Shown here in pieces: positions 44,401 through 53,100 of a stretch of DNA of 64,000 nucleotides. Position 1 is the stretch's first letter, and each line of letters begins with the position of its first letter. The notes under the pieces were generated by a model. The model was not told the origin of the DNA. It saw nothing but the letters and a program-made list of their open reading frames with translations, and made no database searches. Origin of the DNA: an uncultured Alphaproteobacteria bacterium (GTDB lineage Bacteria > Pseudomonadota > Alphaproteobacteria > Caulobacterales > Parvularculaceae); contig CALAZI010000197.1 of assembly GCA_937895955.1 (NCBI GenBank), positions 1-64,000 on the forward strand. The letters run 5' to 3'. The position numbers and the translations under genes are program-made.

Positions 44401-44655
44401 TCAGTGAACGCCGGTTTCGGCTTTTGCGAGTTCGTCGGCGAGAACGCGGAGAAGCCCCAGAAGCCGCGAATTGACGGTCACCGTCTTGCCCGTCGACAAC
44501 GTCACGGTCACCGTCTTGCAGCCGCTGCTCTCAGCAAGTCTTTGCTTCCACAACGCGCCCTCAAAGGGATCAAGCTTCATGAGATCATCGCCGCCGGAAA
44601 TAAGGGCGGATAGGTCAATACTGCTTGCATCAAACTTTGTCACGCGGGCCTTCAT
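44401..44655 (-). CDS. Small hypothetical protein downstream of the XRE regulator
   Basis: An 84-residue protein, mildly acidic, without cysteines beyond one and without membrane segments (KTVTVTLSTGKTVTVNSRLLGLLRVLADELAKAE in pieces). I recognise no family. It lies 24 bases after the XRE gene on the same strand and is probably its operon partner. Confidence 0.65.
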   Translation of the reverse strand: MKARVTKFDASSIDLSALISGGDDLMKLDPFEGALWKQRLAESSGCKTVTVTLSTGKTVTVNSRLLGLLRVLADELAKAETGVH

Positions 44656-44679
44656 CCTGTGTGAAATTGCTTCATCTTC

Positions 44680-45036
44680 TCATTTTCGCGCGCCATCATA
44701 GAGGAGCCCAAGCGCCGCTGAATCCCTGACGCCTTGTGGATAAGCGGCGCGGTATTGTTCGGCCATTTTCAGCAATGCTCTTGAGGCGCCGTCGGGCGGG
44801 TCTTTCGCAATCGCCGCGATGTTTTCGTCGAGCAGGAGGTGCGCTAGAATGAGCGTCTGGATCGTTGTTTCGCAGCGGTCGGCGACGCGCTTCAGCGCGC
44901 GCATGGGGATTGGTCTTAATCCTGCTTCGACGCGCGAATAGACCGGCTGGCTGATGCACAAAAGCTCGGCCATTTCGGTCTGGGTCAGGCGCCATTCAGA
45001 CCGGAACACACGCAACAACGAGCCGAATTCGAGCAC
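44680..45036 (-). CDS. XRE-family helix-turn-helix regulator
   Basis: A 118-residue DNA-binding protein. The HTH is LTQTEMAELLCISQPVYSRVE (written here by its core TQTEMAELL and SQPVYSRVE), near residues 18-38, and a helical C-terminus follows. The GTG at 45036 has GGAGG 9 bases upstream. It faces away from the HTH/traF/relaxase run and lies next to a six-copy GAAT repeat array, so it is the likely transfer-control repressor of the element. Confidence 0.85.
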   Translation of the reverse strand: MLEFGSLLRVFRSEWRLTQTEMAELLCISQPVYSRVEAGLRPIPMRALKRVADRCETTIQTLILAHLLLDENIAAIAKDPPDGASRALLKMAEQYRAAYPQGVRDSAALGLLYDGARK

Positions 45037-45126
45037 GGATTTGAGCCTCCGGACTTCATGGAAATTCTGCGCCGCGAAGGCAAAAAGCGCAACAAAAAGT
45101 GGAAAATTTCAGCACCCTTAAATGAC

Positions 45127-45233
45127 GAATCGCGCAACCAGCAGGCGAATTATTCTGTGGGCGAATAGACTATTCGCCAAGCGAATATGACCCCCCGAAA
45201 AACGAATAGGACCCTCGATTTTTGAATAGGGAC
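45127..45233. repeat. Six-copy GAAT repeat array between XRE and HTH genes
   Basis: (G/A)CGAAT-like units have GAAT at 45127, 45147, 45163, 45183, 45204 and 45224, with spacings 20, 16, 20, 21 and 20 bases. The third unit belongs to a perfect 9+1+9 palindrome, GGCGAATAGACTATTCGCC at 45160-45178. The last three share GAATAnGAC. Spacing near two helical turns suggests cooperative protein binding. Confidence 0.65.
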
Positions 45234-45297
45234 GAGTTCCCGAATTCAGTCAGCCTGCGCCACGATCGCCCAGAATTCCGGTGCGGAGGGGTGTTCA

Positions 45298-45585
45298 ATG
45301 GCGAAGTTGACCAAACGTAAAGCCGAGCGAGCGAAACCGCCAGGCGCCAAGAAAGACCTCAAGGCGCGTGCGCGAGTTCGCCGGCAATCAACGCCATTCC
45401 TCAGCATCGACGAGGCGGCGCTCTACCTTCGCGTCACGGCCCGCGCGCTGGAGCATTTCAGGGGCGAGGGCGGCGGTCCCGATTACCGCAAACATGGCGG
45501 CTCCATTGTCTATCACAAGCGCGATCTCGATCGATGGTCGGCCCTTCGGCGCTACAAGTCGACTGCGGAGAAAGCCGAGTCATGA
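45298..45585 (+). CDS. Helix-turn-helix protein (excisionase/AlpA type)
   Basis: A 95-residue protein with a very basic N-terminal tail and an HTH_17-like domain (LSIDEAALYLRVTARALEHFR, then GPDYRKHGGSIVYHKRDLDRW). This layout is common in excisionase-like and transfer-control proteins. ATG 45298 follows a GGAGGGG site. It overlaps traF by ATGA and lies downstream of the repeat array. Confidence 0.82.
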   Translation: MAKLTKRKAERAKPPGAKKDLKARARVRRQSTPFLSIDEAALYLRVTARALEHFRGEGGGPDYRKHGGSIVYHKRDLDRWSALRRYKSTAEKAES

Positions 45586-46097
45586 GGCGCAGCGCGAAGA
45601 AAATTCTCGCCCTGTCGGTGGCGGCGATTGGCGCGATGGCGATTGCAAGCGTCGTTAATTTTTCGCCGCGGTTCGTTTGGAACGCGTCGGCGAGCGCGCC
45701 CATTGGCCTGTACCAAATCGAAGATCGCGCGCCCCAACTTGGCGATTTCTTGTTGGTCAAGCCCGACCCCGAGCTCGAAAAATTAATAGCCGCACGCGGC
45801 TATTTGCCGGAAGGCGTGCCGCTCCTCAAGCGCGTCGCGGCGCTTGCTGGCGACAAAATCTGCCGCAAATCCGAGGCGATATTCATCAACGGAACATATG
45901 TCGCCGAGGCGGGGATTTTCGATTCAGCGGGTCGAAAATTGCCGCACTGGAGCAGCTGTTTCGTGCTCGGAAAACACGAGCTTTTCCTCCTCAATGACCA
46001 CGAAAAATCGCTCGACGGACGATATTTCGGCGCAACGAAATCCGATCATTTGATCGGCGTCGCGATTCCTCTGTGGACGAAGGAATCTGAGGGATGA
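45582..46097 (+). CDS. traF: Conjugative transfer signal peptidase TraF (S26 family)
   Basis: A 171-residue membrane-anchored serine peptidase. An N-terminal transmembrane anchor is followed by the catalytic Ser in SASAPIGLY (near residue 40) and the catalytic Lys in PLLKRVAALAGD (near 85); DGRYFGAT is the third conserved box. In Trb systems TraF matures the TrbC pilin, which is encoded at 63634. The start overlaps the HTH gene (ATGA), and its stop overlaps a 47-residue small ORF. Confidence 0.92.
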   Translation: MRRSAKKILALSVAAIGAMAIASVVNFSPRFVWNASASAPIGLYQIEDRAPQLGDFLLVKPDPELEKLIAARGYLPEGVPLLKRVAALAGDKICRKSEAIFINGTYVAEAGIFDSAGRKLPHWSSCFVLGKHELFLLNDHEKSLDGRYFGATKSDHLIGVAIPLWTKESEG

Positions 46098-46237
46098 GCA
46101 GGCAGAAAGAAGGAAGGGGAAGCATAGCAAGATTAAAGCTTTGGCGCCACTCGGCGCGCAAAGCCAGTCTGCACGTCTCATTGGGTGGAGTCATTGATGT
46201 TTTCGGCAGCGCCATTTGGCGCCATTTCGTTTCATGA
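46094..46237 (+). CDS. 47-residue small ORF coupled to traF and relaxase
   Basis: A short open frame (MSRQKEGRGSIARL... ending WRHFVS), basic and with a mildly hydrophobic middle. Its ATG overlaps the traF stop (ATGA), and its TGA overlaps the relaxase ATG at 46234 (ATGA). Double stop-start coupling in an operon where every other junction is coupled argues for real translation, either of a small protein or as a coupling device for the relaxase. I recognise no family. A remnant of a longer gene is possible. Confidence 0.6.
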   Translation: MSRQKEGRGSIARLKLWRHSARKASLHVSLGGVIDVFGSAIWRHFVS

Positions 46238-48195
46238 CCGCCGAAGACGAATTCCGCCCGAAGCTCGGCCGCATTCGCTCGTCAGGCGGGCGCGTAGCGA
46301 AACGCTATTTGGGCAAGCTTTACGCCCGCATGGAAAAGGCGCGGCCCGGCGTCTTCGCGAAGCGTTCGGCGACCCGGTTTTCGGGGACGCGGATCGGGCG
46401 CGGATCGGGCGTCGCCGCCGGTTTAAAATCTCGCGGCCATCCTTTTGCGCGATTTCGGTCGCGTCGCGTCGCGGTGAAGATCCGCTCGGTTCGGCTGGGC
46501 AAGAACGGTCTCGCGAAGGCGCGGGCGCATATGAGATATATCCAGCGCGACGGCGCTGAGAAGGACGGAACGCCCGGCAGGCTCTATGGGCCGACCCGGG
46601 ACGGCGTTGATGAAGAGGCGTTCCTGGAAGAGGGAAAAGCCGACCGCCACCAGTTCCGGATCATCCTGTCGCCGGAAGAGGCGGGCGAGCTCGAAGATCT
46701 CAACAAGTTCACGCGCGACGTCATGGCCGCCGCGGAGCGCGATCTTGGGACGAGGCTCGACTGGGTCGCGGTCAATCATCACGACACCGATCACCCGCAC
46801 GTTCATGTCGTGCTGCGCGGGCGCGCTGAGGACGGCAGAGACCTCGTCATCGCCCGCAATTACATCACGCACGGATTCCGCGGCCGCGCCGAAGAATTGG
46901 CCACCCTCGAACTCGGTCAGCGGCGCGATCTCGATATTGCACGGAGCCGCATGCAGGACACGACGCAAGAGCGCTTCACTTCCATCGATCGCGATCTGAA
47001 GGAATTGGCCTCGGATGGCGTCGTCGATCTGGGGCGCCCGAAGACCGTTTACGACCGCTTCCGGACGAAGCTCTTCATGGCGCGTTTGAAGACCCTCGAA
47101 ACGATGCAGCTCGCGCGCCGCGACCGTGACGGCTGGCGCCTGTCGCCGGCGATGGAAGAGACCTTGCGCGCCGCCGGAAGGCGCGGCGACATCATCCGCT
47201 CGATGGATCATGCGGTTGGCGACCGGCTGTCGCTGCACAATCTGCGCGATTTTGGAGGCGACACAGCGCCTTTGAGGCTTATCGGCCGCGTGATCAGTTC
47301 CGGCGCCGCTGATGACCTCCACGAAAAGCGCTTCCTCGCCATAGACGGCGCTGACGGCAACCAATGGCATGTCAAGATCGATCCAAAGCCTGGCGCCATG
47401 CCGCCGGAGGGGGCGATCGTCGAAATCGCGAAAGGCGAGGGGAGCCCGCGCAAATCCGATCGCACCATCGCCGCGATCGCGGAACGCAATGGCGGCGCCT
47501 ATTCGAGTGACTTGCACGAGATCGCCGATCCGCGATCGACGCCCGAATACCGGCTGGCGCACAAGCGACGGCTGGAGGCGTTGCGGCGCGCCGGGATTGT
47601 TGAGCGCGAAGCTGACGGCAGTTGGCGCATCCCGGAGGATTACCTGCAACGCGCCGCTGAATTCGAGCGCGTCAAGTCCGCCGCCAATGTTCGGGTGCTG
47701 TCCTGGGTCTCGCTCGAAAACCTCAGCGAAGCGCCGGCGCGAACGTTGCTCGACGACGCCCTCGAAAAGCGTGGAGATTTCGAAACGGTGAGCGCGGGCT
47801 TCGGCGCGGAAGTTCAAGGCGCGCTCGCGGCGCGGCGGCGCTGGCTCCTGGCGCAAGGTCTCGCAAGCGAGGACGGGGATCGTTTTGTCATTGATCGCAA
47901 ACGCCTGGCGCTGGTGGAGCGTGACACGGTTGCAGCCGAGGGCGCTCGGCTTTCGTCTGAACTCGGCAAGGCCTTCGCGTCGCCCGTCGAAGGCGAGCGC
48001 CTCGGCGGTATCTACCGGCGATCGGTCGATTTGCCGGCAGGACGGTTCGCCGTCGTCGAAAAGTCGAAGGAATTCTCGCTGGTCCCGTGGCGCGCGGCGC
48101 TGGAGGCCCGGCGGGGACTGGAGATATCCGGGATTGTGCGGCGGGGCGGGATCAGTTGGGATTTCGACAGACGCGCGCTTGGCTTGTCTCGCTAG
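46234..48195 (+). CDS. Relaxase, VirD2-like with DUF3363 (RlxS type)
   Basis: The 653-residue DNA-nicking enzyme of conjugation. The relaxase domain has an N-terminal Tyr region (HMRYIQRDG near 100-108, candidate nicking Tyr102) and the metal-binding histidine motif HHDTDHPHVH (182-191) followed by VVLRG. The DUF3363 region follows to the C-terminus (WDFDRRALGLSR). I prefer ATG 46234 because it is coupled to the small ORF; a TTG at 46216 is also in frame. It should nick oriT, which is normally close by, and be handed to VirD4 at 60178. Confidence 0.92.
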   Translation: MTAEDEFRPKLGRIRSSGGRVAKRYLGKLYARMEKARPGVFAKRSATRFSGTRIGRGSGVAAGLKSRGHPFARFRSRRVAVKIRSVRLGKNGLAKARAHMRYIQRDGAEKDGTPGRLYGPTRDGVDEEAFLEEGKADRHQFRIILSPEEAGELEDLNKFTRDVMAAAERDLGTRLDWVAVNHHDTDHPHVHVVLRGRAEDGRDLVIARNYITHGFRGRAEELATLELGQRRDLDIARSRMQDTTQERFTSIDRDLKELASDGVVDLGRPKTVYDRFRTKLFMARLKTLETMQLARRDRDGWRLSPAMEETLRAAGRRGDIIRSMDHAVGDRLSLHNLRDFGGDTAPLRLIGRVISSGAADDLHEKRFLAIDGADGNQWHVKIDPKPGAMPPEGAIVEIAKGEGSPRKSDRTIAAIAERNGGAYSSDLHEIADPRSTPEYRLAHKRRLEALRRAGIVEREADGSWRIPEDYLQRAAEFERVKSAANVRVLSWVSLENLSEAPARTLLDDALEKRGDFETVSAGFGAEVQGALAARRRWLLAQGLASEDGDRFVIDRKRLALVERDTVAAEGARLSSELGKAFASPVEGERLGGIYRRSVDLPAGRFAVVEKSKEFSLVPWRAALEARRGLEISGIVRRGGISWDFDRRALGLSR

Positions 48196-48330
48196 TTTGA
48201 TTTTGACGTTGGCTTTATTCCCTAATGATGGGAGCAGAAAAATATATGAATAACAATCTATTAGAGGTCGTCATAAAAGCACATAATTGCATGATTTTTT
48301 CGAAAAAAAACTTGCATTTTGTGATCGGAG

Positions 48331-48344
48331 CGCCTAATTAGGCG
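48331..48344. promoter_or_regulatory. Palindrome upstream of the AbiE pair
   Basis: CGCCTAATTAGGCG is a perfect 14-base palindrome 18 bases before the abiEi-like start and just before AAAGGAG. AbiEi antitoxins are known to repress their own operon by binding inverted repeats. The AT-rich tract 48240-48320 before it should contain the promoter. Confidence 0.6.
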
Positions 48345-48362
48345 TCGGAAAGGAGCGGCATC

Positions 48363-48959
48363 ATGGCAGCCCTGAATGAATTGAAGAAAAAGCTGCGCCC
48401 AGGGCAGGTCTATCGGCGCGCCGATCTTGCGCGCTGGTCGAATGCTGTTGACCGTCATCTGCGCGAACTTTTGGAAGAGGGACGGCTCGTCAAGGTTTCC
48501 GGCGGCCTTTACCGGACGCCGAAGAGGACCCGCTTTGGCGAGGCACCGGCCGATCCGGCGAAGCTCGTCGAGCGCTTCCTGAAAGACGATCGGTTCCTGT
48601 TGGTCTCGCCGAACGCCTATAACGCTCTCGGCGTCGGCACCACGCAACTCTACAACGAAACCACGGTCTATAACGCCAAACGCCGCGGCCGTTTGGAACT
48701 TGACGGACGCTGGTTCGACTTTCGCTTCAAGCCGCATTTTCCGGCGAAGGCGAGCGAAGAGTTTCTGCTGGTCGATTTAGTCGACAGTCTTGATCGCCTT
48801 GCGGAAGATCGCGACGCGCTTCTCGAAGGCGTTATGGCGCGTGCCTCGGAAATGGATTCAAAAGCGCTCGAAAGAGCCGTTCGCGATTATGGCGGGCGGC
48901 GCGCGAAGCGCGTCTTTGAACCGTTGGTCGGAGATCCCGACTTGCGCATGGCAGCATGA
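48363..48959 (+). CDS. AbiEi-like antitoxin (type IV TA, winged-helix)
   Basis: A 198-residue protein with an N-terminal winged-helix part (GQVYRRADLARWSNAVDRHL, then LLEEGRLVKVSGGLYRTPK) and a helical C-terminal domain. It matches the AbiEi/DUF6088 antitoxin layout. Its ATG follows AAAGGAG, and its stop overlaps the toxin start (ATGATG). It should repress its promoter and counteract the toxin. Confidence 0.85.
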   Translation: MAALNELKKKLRPGQVYRRADLARWSNAVDRHLRELLEEGRLVKVSGGLYRTPKRTRFGEAPADPAKLVERFLKDDRFLLVSPNAYNALGVGTTQLYNETTVYNAKRRGRLELDGRWFDFRFKPHFPAKASEEFLLVDLVDSLDRLAEDRDALLEGVMARASEMDSKALERAVRDYGGRRAKRVFEPLVGDPDLRMAA

Positions 48960-49894
48960 TGTATCTTCACGAAGCGCCGGACTTCGCCGACCTACTCGCC
49001 ATTGTCGGGCGCGACATCAGCGTCGATCCTGCCCTTGTCGAAAAAGACTATTGGATCATGCATTGTCTTTTTGGTCTGCAAAAGGCCGGATACACCTTTG
49101 AAATGAAGGGCGGCACTTCCCTGTCGAAAGGTTATCGGCTGATCCATCGCTTTTCTGAAGACATTGACATCAAAATCATTCCGCCGGACGACTTGCCGAT
49201 CGGCAAAAATCAAATGAACCCGGCGCACGTTGAAGCGCGCCGGCGTTATTTTGACGATCTTGCCAGCGAAATCAAAATCCCAGGCATCGTCAGCGTCGAG
49301 CGCGACAAGGCCTTCGACGACGACAAGATGCGAAACGCCGGCATTCGGCTGCGCTATGATTCAAAAAACGCCGTCCCCGCCGGCGTCAAAGACGGCATTC
49401 TCCTTGAAGCCGGCTTCGATGTAACGGCACCGAACAAGCCATGCGACATTTCTTCCTGGGCACTTGATCATGCGTTGAACGTCAACGCTGGCGAATTCGC
49501 CGACAACCGAGCCCGCGCTGTCGCCTGCTACGAGCCAGGCTATACTTTCGTTGAAAAACTCCAAACGATCTCAACGAAGTTTCGAAAGCAGCAGGAGACC
49601 GGCGCGCTTCCGCAGAATTTCATGCGGCATTATTACGATGTCTACTGCCTTTTGAAGTCCGGCGATGTTCAGGCGTTCATCGGCACGCCAGAATACCGAT
49701 CGCACAAAGACGTCCGTTTTCGGCAAGGCGACGAGAAGGAAATCGCGAAGAATGAAGCGTTCTTCCTGCGGGACGTGGAAACACGCAAATTATATGAAGA
49801 CGCCTATCTGGCGACGCGAGCGCTTTATTATCGTGACATGCCTTCGTTCTCCGACATCTTAACCGCGATAAACAATGCCGCTGATCGGCTATAA
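48956..49894 (+). CDS. AbiEii/AbiGii nucleotidyltransferase toxin
   Basis: A 312-residue nucleotidyltransferase-fold toxin. VEKDYW at 28-33, KGGTSLSKGY at 51-60 and SEDIDI at 67-72 (catalytic Asp69 and Asp71) are the diagnostic motifs. Family members transfer nucleotides and cause abortive infection or growth arrest. It is coupled to the antitoxin. With the two giant genes that follow it forms the defence cargo of the element. Confidence 0.92.
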   Translation: MMYLHEAPDFADLLAIVGRDISVDPALVEKDYWIMHCLFGLQKAGYTFEMKGGTSLSKGYRLIHRFSEDIDIKIIPPDDLPIGKNQMNPAHVEARRRYFDDLASEIKIPGIVSVERDKAFDDDKMRNAGIRLRYDSKNAVPAGVKDGILLEAGFDVTAPNKPCDISSWALDHALNVNAGEFADNRARAVACYEPGYTFVEKLQTISTKFRKQQETGALPQNFMRHYYDVYCLLKSGDVQAFIGTPEYRSHKDVRFRQGDEKEIAKNEAFFLRDVETRKLYEDAYLATRALYYRDMPSFSDILTAINNAADRL

Positions 49895-50145
49895 GGAATT
49901 CGAGACCTCACCAGCAGGGTCGTAATATGGCCGTGAAACAATCTGAGATGTTATATTCGGCTAAACGCCGTCATGGTTAGTGGAAGGCCAAAGTTCCGGA
50001 GTGAGGGGGCTGCAATCGACGAGGTAGCGTAGGTTTCCAAGATATGCTCTAGATTGTTTGGAGACGTAGAAAATTGAGATGGTGGGAGCAGGTTTGCGGA
50101 GAATGCACATATGCTTGAGGTCGCAGTAGGCGCGACGCGAAGATC

Positions 50146-53100
50146 ATGAGCGCAAAACTCAACGTCGAGGATCCGAGTCCAAGAGCGACGGGACCGGCGG
50201 GCGGGCAATTCGAAGCGAAAGTCGCCGCTCATTACGCGCTCGCCTTGCTGGCAACGACTGAGCCGCTCGGACTCCCGGGCACGATAGCGGACCGCATTGA
50301 ATTTCAAAGAGGGGGACAAGGACATCCCCTTGACGACGTTATCGTGAAGGGCGTGACCCCTCAGGGCGAGCGTCGATGTCTTGAGGTTCAGGTCAAACGA
50401 TCGATCGCGTTCACGCAGAAGGACGCAAATTTCGCTTCAATCGTGGATGGGATTGTCAGGGCCCGAAAGATCGAACCGAATCGACGCTTCGCCGTTGCCA
50501 TAGAGCGCACGACGGGTGCGATCGAGAGCGGCGTTCAGGAAGCGCTCGAGCTGTCGCAGCAGACCATCGACGCCGCTTCATTCCTGAGGCTTCTCGAGAC
50601 GCCGGGGCGCGGCAACAAGGATATGCGGGCGTTCGTGGCTGCATTCAAAACGCATCTCGCAGCGCAAGGCGTGACCGGGGATAATGTTCTCCATGATGCG
50701 TTGCGGTCATTCTCGGTACTGACTTTCGATTATGCGCGCCCGAACTCCATAGCCGAGCATCATGACCGCATGCGGGCGCGACAATTGGCCTCTGAGAAAA
50801 TAGGCGGCGATCCTTATGACGCACTGTTCGGACTTGTTCTCCGCGCTGACGCAATCGGCGGAGAGCTGAACCGGAATGAACTTGTTCGTAAGCTGAACGA
50901 TCTTGGCGTGAACATCGGGTACGCGCCTGCACTCGCCGGCGCGCGTCGTCATATCCAGGAGCTGAGCCGCCGCGCGCTCGATGACATCGGGCTGACGGTG
51001 AGCGGACACCGGCTTGTACGGGAAAAGCCCAGGCGTGAATTGGAGGCGCTGCTTCTGGCTGCGGAAGCGCACGGCGGCGTGGTTGAAATCTCGGGCCCCA
51101 GCGGCGCAGGCAAATCCGGCCTATTGAGGATTGCAATAGAGGCACGTGAGGCGGTGTCGCGCATTATGGTGCTGGCGCCAGACCGGACGCCGGCTGGCGG
51201 ATGGCCAGCGATGCGGGCCCAATTTGGCATCGAAGCGACCGCCGAGGAATTACTGAGCGATCTCGCCTGCGACGGCGGCGGCTATCTCTGTATTGACGGT
51301 CTCGACAGGTTTCGCGACAGCGCGCAGCGAAAGACAGTGATCGACATGTTGCGGGCGGCGTTGCATTGCCCGGGCGTCACGGTGCTGTTCACCGCGCAGC
51401 CAGGATGGGAGGAGGAAGGCGCCCTCTGGATCGGCGAAGAGCTTTTCACGCAAATGTCTACTCGCGGTCGCATGAGAGTCGAAGGACTCTATGATGAGGA
51501 AGCCGAAGCGCTCGCGAAGGCGGCTCCGCAGCTTGCGTCTCTTCTCAGGCCTGATCATCCGGCGAAAGCGCTCGCCAGGAATCCTCTGAAATTGCGGCTA
51601 TTGGTCAGTGCGCGACTGGATACGGCTGAAGCGGTAAGCGAAGCGGCGCTGGCCAAGGACTGGCTTGCAGCAGGTGCTGGGATTGGCGAGCGCACAAAAG
51701 GCGAGATCCATTCCCGCAAGCGCGTGCTTCATGCTGTCTCCAACGGCCTCATCGACAATGCGGGTCTCGTCGATGTCTCCGGACAGGACGCGCAGGCTGT
51801 AGCGGAATTGATCGCCGACGAGGTGCTTGTCGAGATCCATTCAGATCGGGTCCGATTCCGGCATGATCTGTTTACGGACTGGGCGGTCGCCTGTGTTCTT
51901 GTCGATGATCCGGACGCGATCAACCGGCTGGCGCTGGACGCGCCGCCGCCTTTTTGGATGGCGCGTGGGTTTGAATTGGCGTGCCGGATGGTCGCTGAAA
52001 GCGATGACTACGAAGCGTGGCGGGGATTGCTGGAGCTTCTGGAAACGAAGGGCGTTGCTCCCGGATGGGCAGGATTCGCCTTGCTGGCGCTCGTGCGGTC
52101 CGAACGTGCGGACACGCTGCTCGTGCGATTCGGCGCTCTATTACTTGAAGACCACGGTCGCCGGGCGGCGCGGTTAATCAGGCGCTTCGTCGCCTCGCAC
52201 ACCCAGTCAGCGACGCCCCTGTTCAAGGAAGTACTGCCCGAGGGGATCGCCGCACCAGAAGGGATGACCATCCCATCGGGTCCGGAATGGATGCGCATGA
52301 TCGTCTGGTGCTTGCAGCGCTTCGATCATTTGGGAGCAAAGGCGTTGTCCGCTGCCGTCGATCTCTTCAGGAACTGGCTTGCTCTTGCGGCGTTTGGCGA
52401 AAAGACGGTGACGCCGGTCTTGCTCGATCGCTACGCCGATATTCTGATAGCCGATATGGAACACAGGGACCGTCCACTCCCGCGCTACGGAGACCCACTC
52501 CCGGATATCAAATACGCGGTAAGCGGCGATGCGCTTGAAACGGCCCGGCTTCATCTTGCGCTTTGGGCGGCGTCTTCTCCGCAAGCAGCGGCGCGATATC
52601 TGAACGCCGTAAAGGAGTCGAAGCGGCCGGAAGAGGCGATGAGTCAAATTCTTGAATTTCCCGGAAAGTTGCCTGGTGCGGCTCCGGAGGAGTTTGCGGG
52701 CGCTATTCTGGGCGCGCTCGACGACGCCGACGAGGAGGATGAACATTACTCTAGGAGGCCGGGGCGTCGCCGCTCTTATGCATTATCTCGGATCGACCGT
52801 CCTTTCGTGCTCGGTCGGTGCGGCATTGGCGTATTCACGGAAATTCTTCAGGCGGCGCCAGGAGCAGGTGTGACGTTTGTCAGAACGCTGACCGAGCATG
52901 CATGTTCGTCGGAGTTGGGGGATCCTGATTTTTCAGTTCAACTCTTGGAAAAGACGCGCAGGATCAATTCTCTCTTCAGCTATGGCTGGTCGCGGGGACG
53001 CGGACCGTCAGCCATGCTCACAAAGGCGCTATCGGCGCTGGAGCATTGGGCGCATCGCAGGCTTGACGACGGCGAGACGCTTGAAGCGGTAATAAGCGAC

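Noticed and set aside
46423..47856. Minus-strand open frame (477 codons) opposite the relaxase
   Set aside because: Shadow frame; the plus strand carries the conserved relaxase histidine motif.
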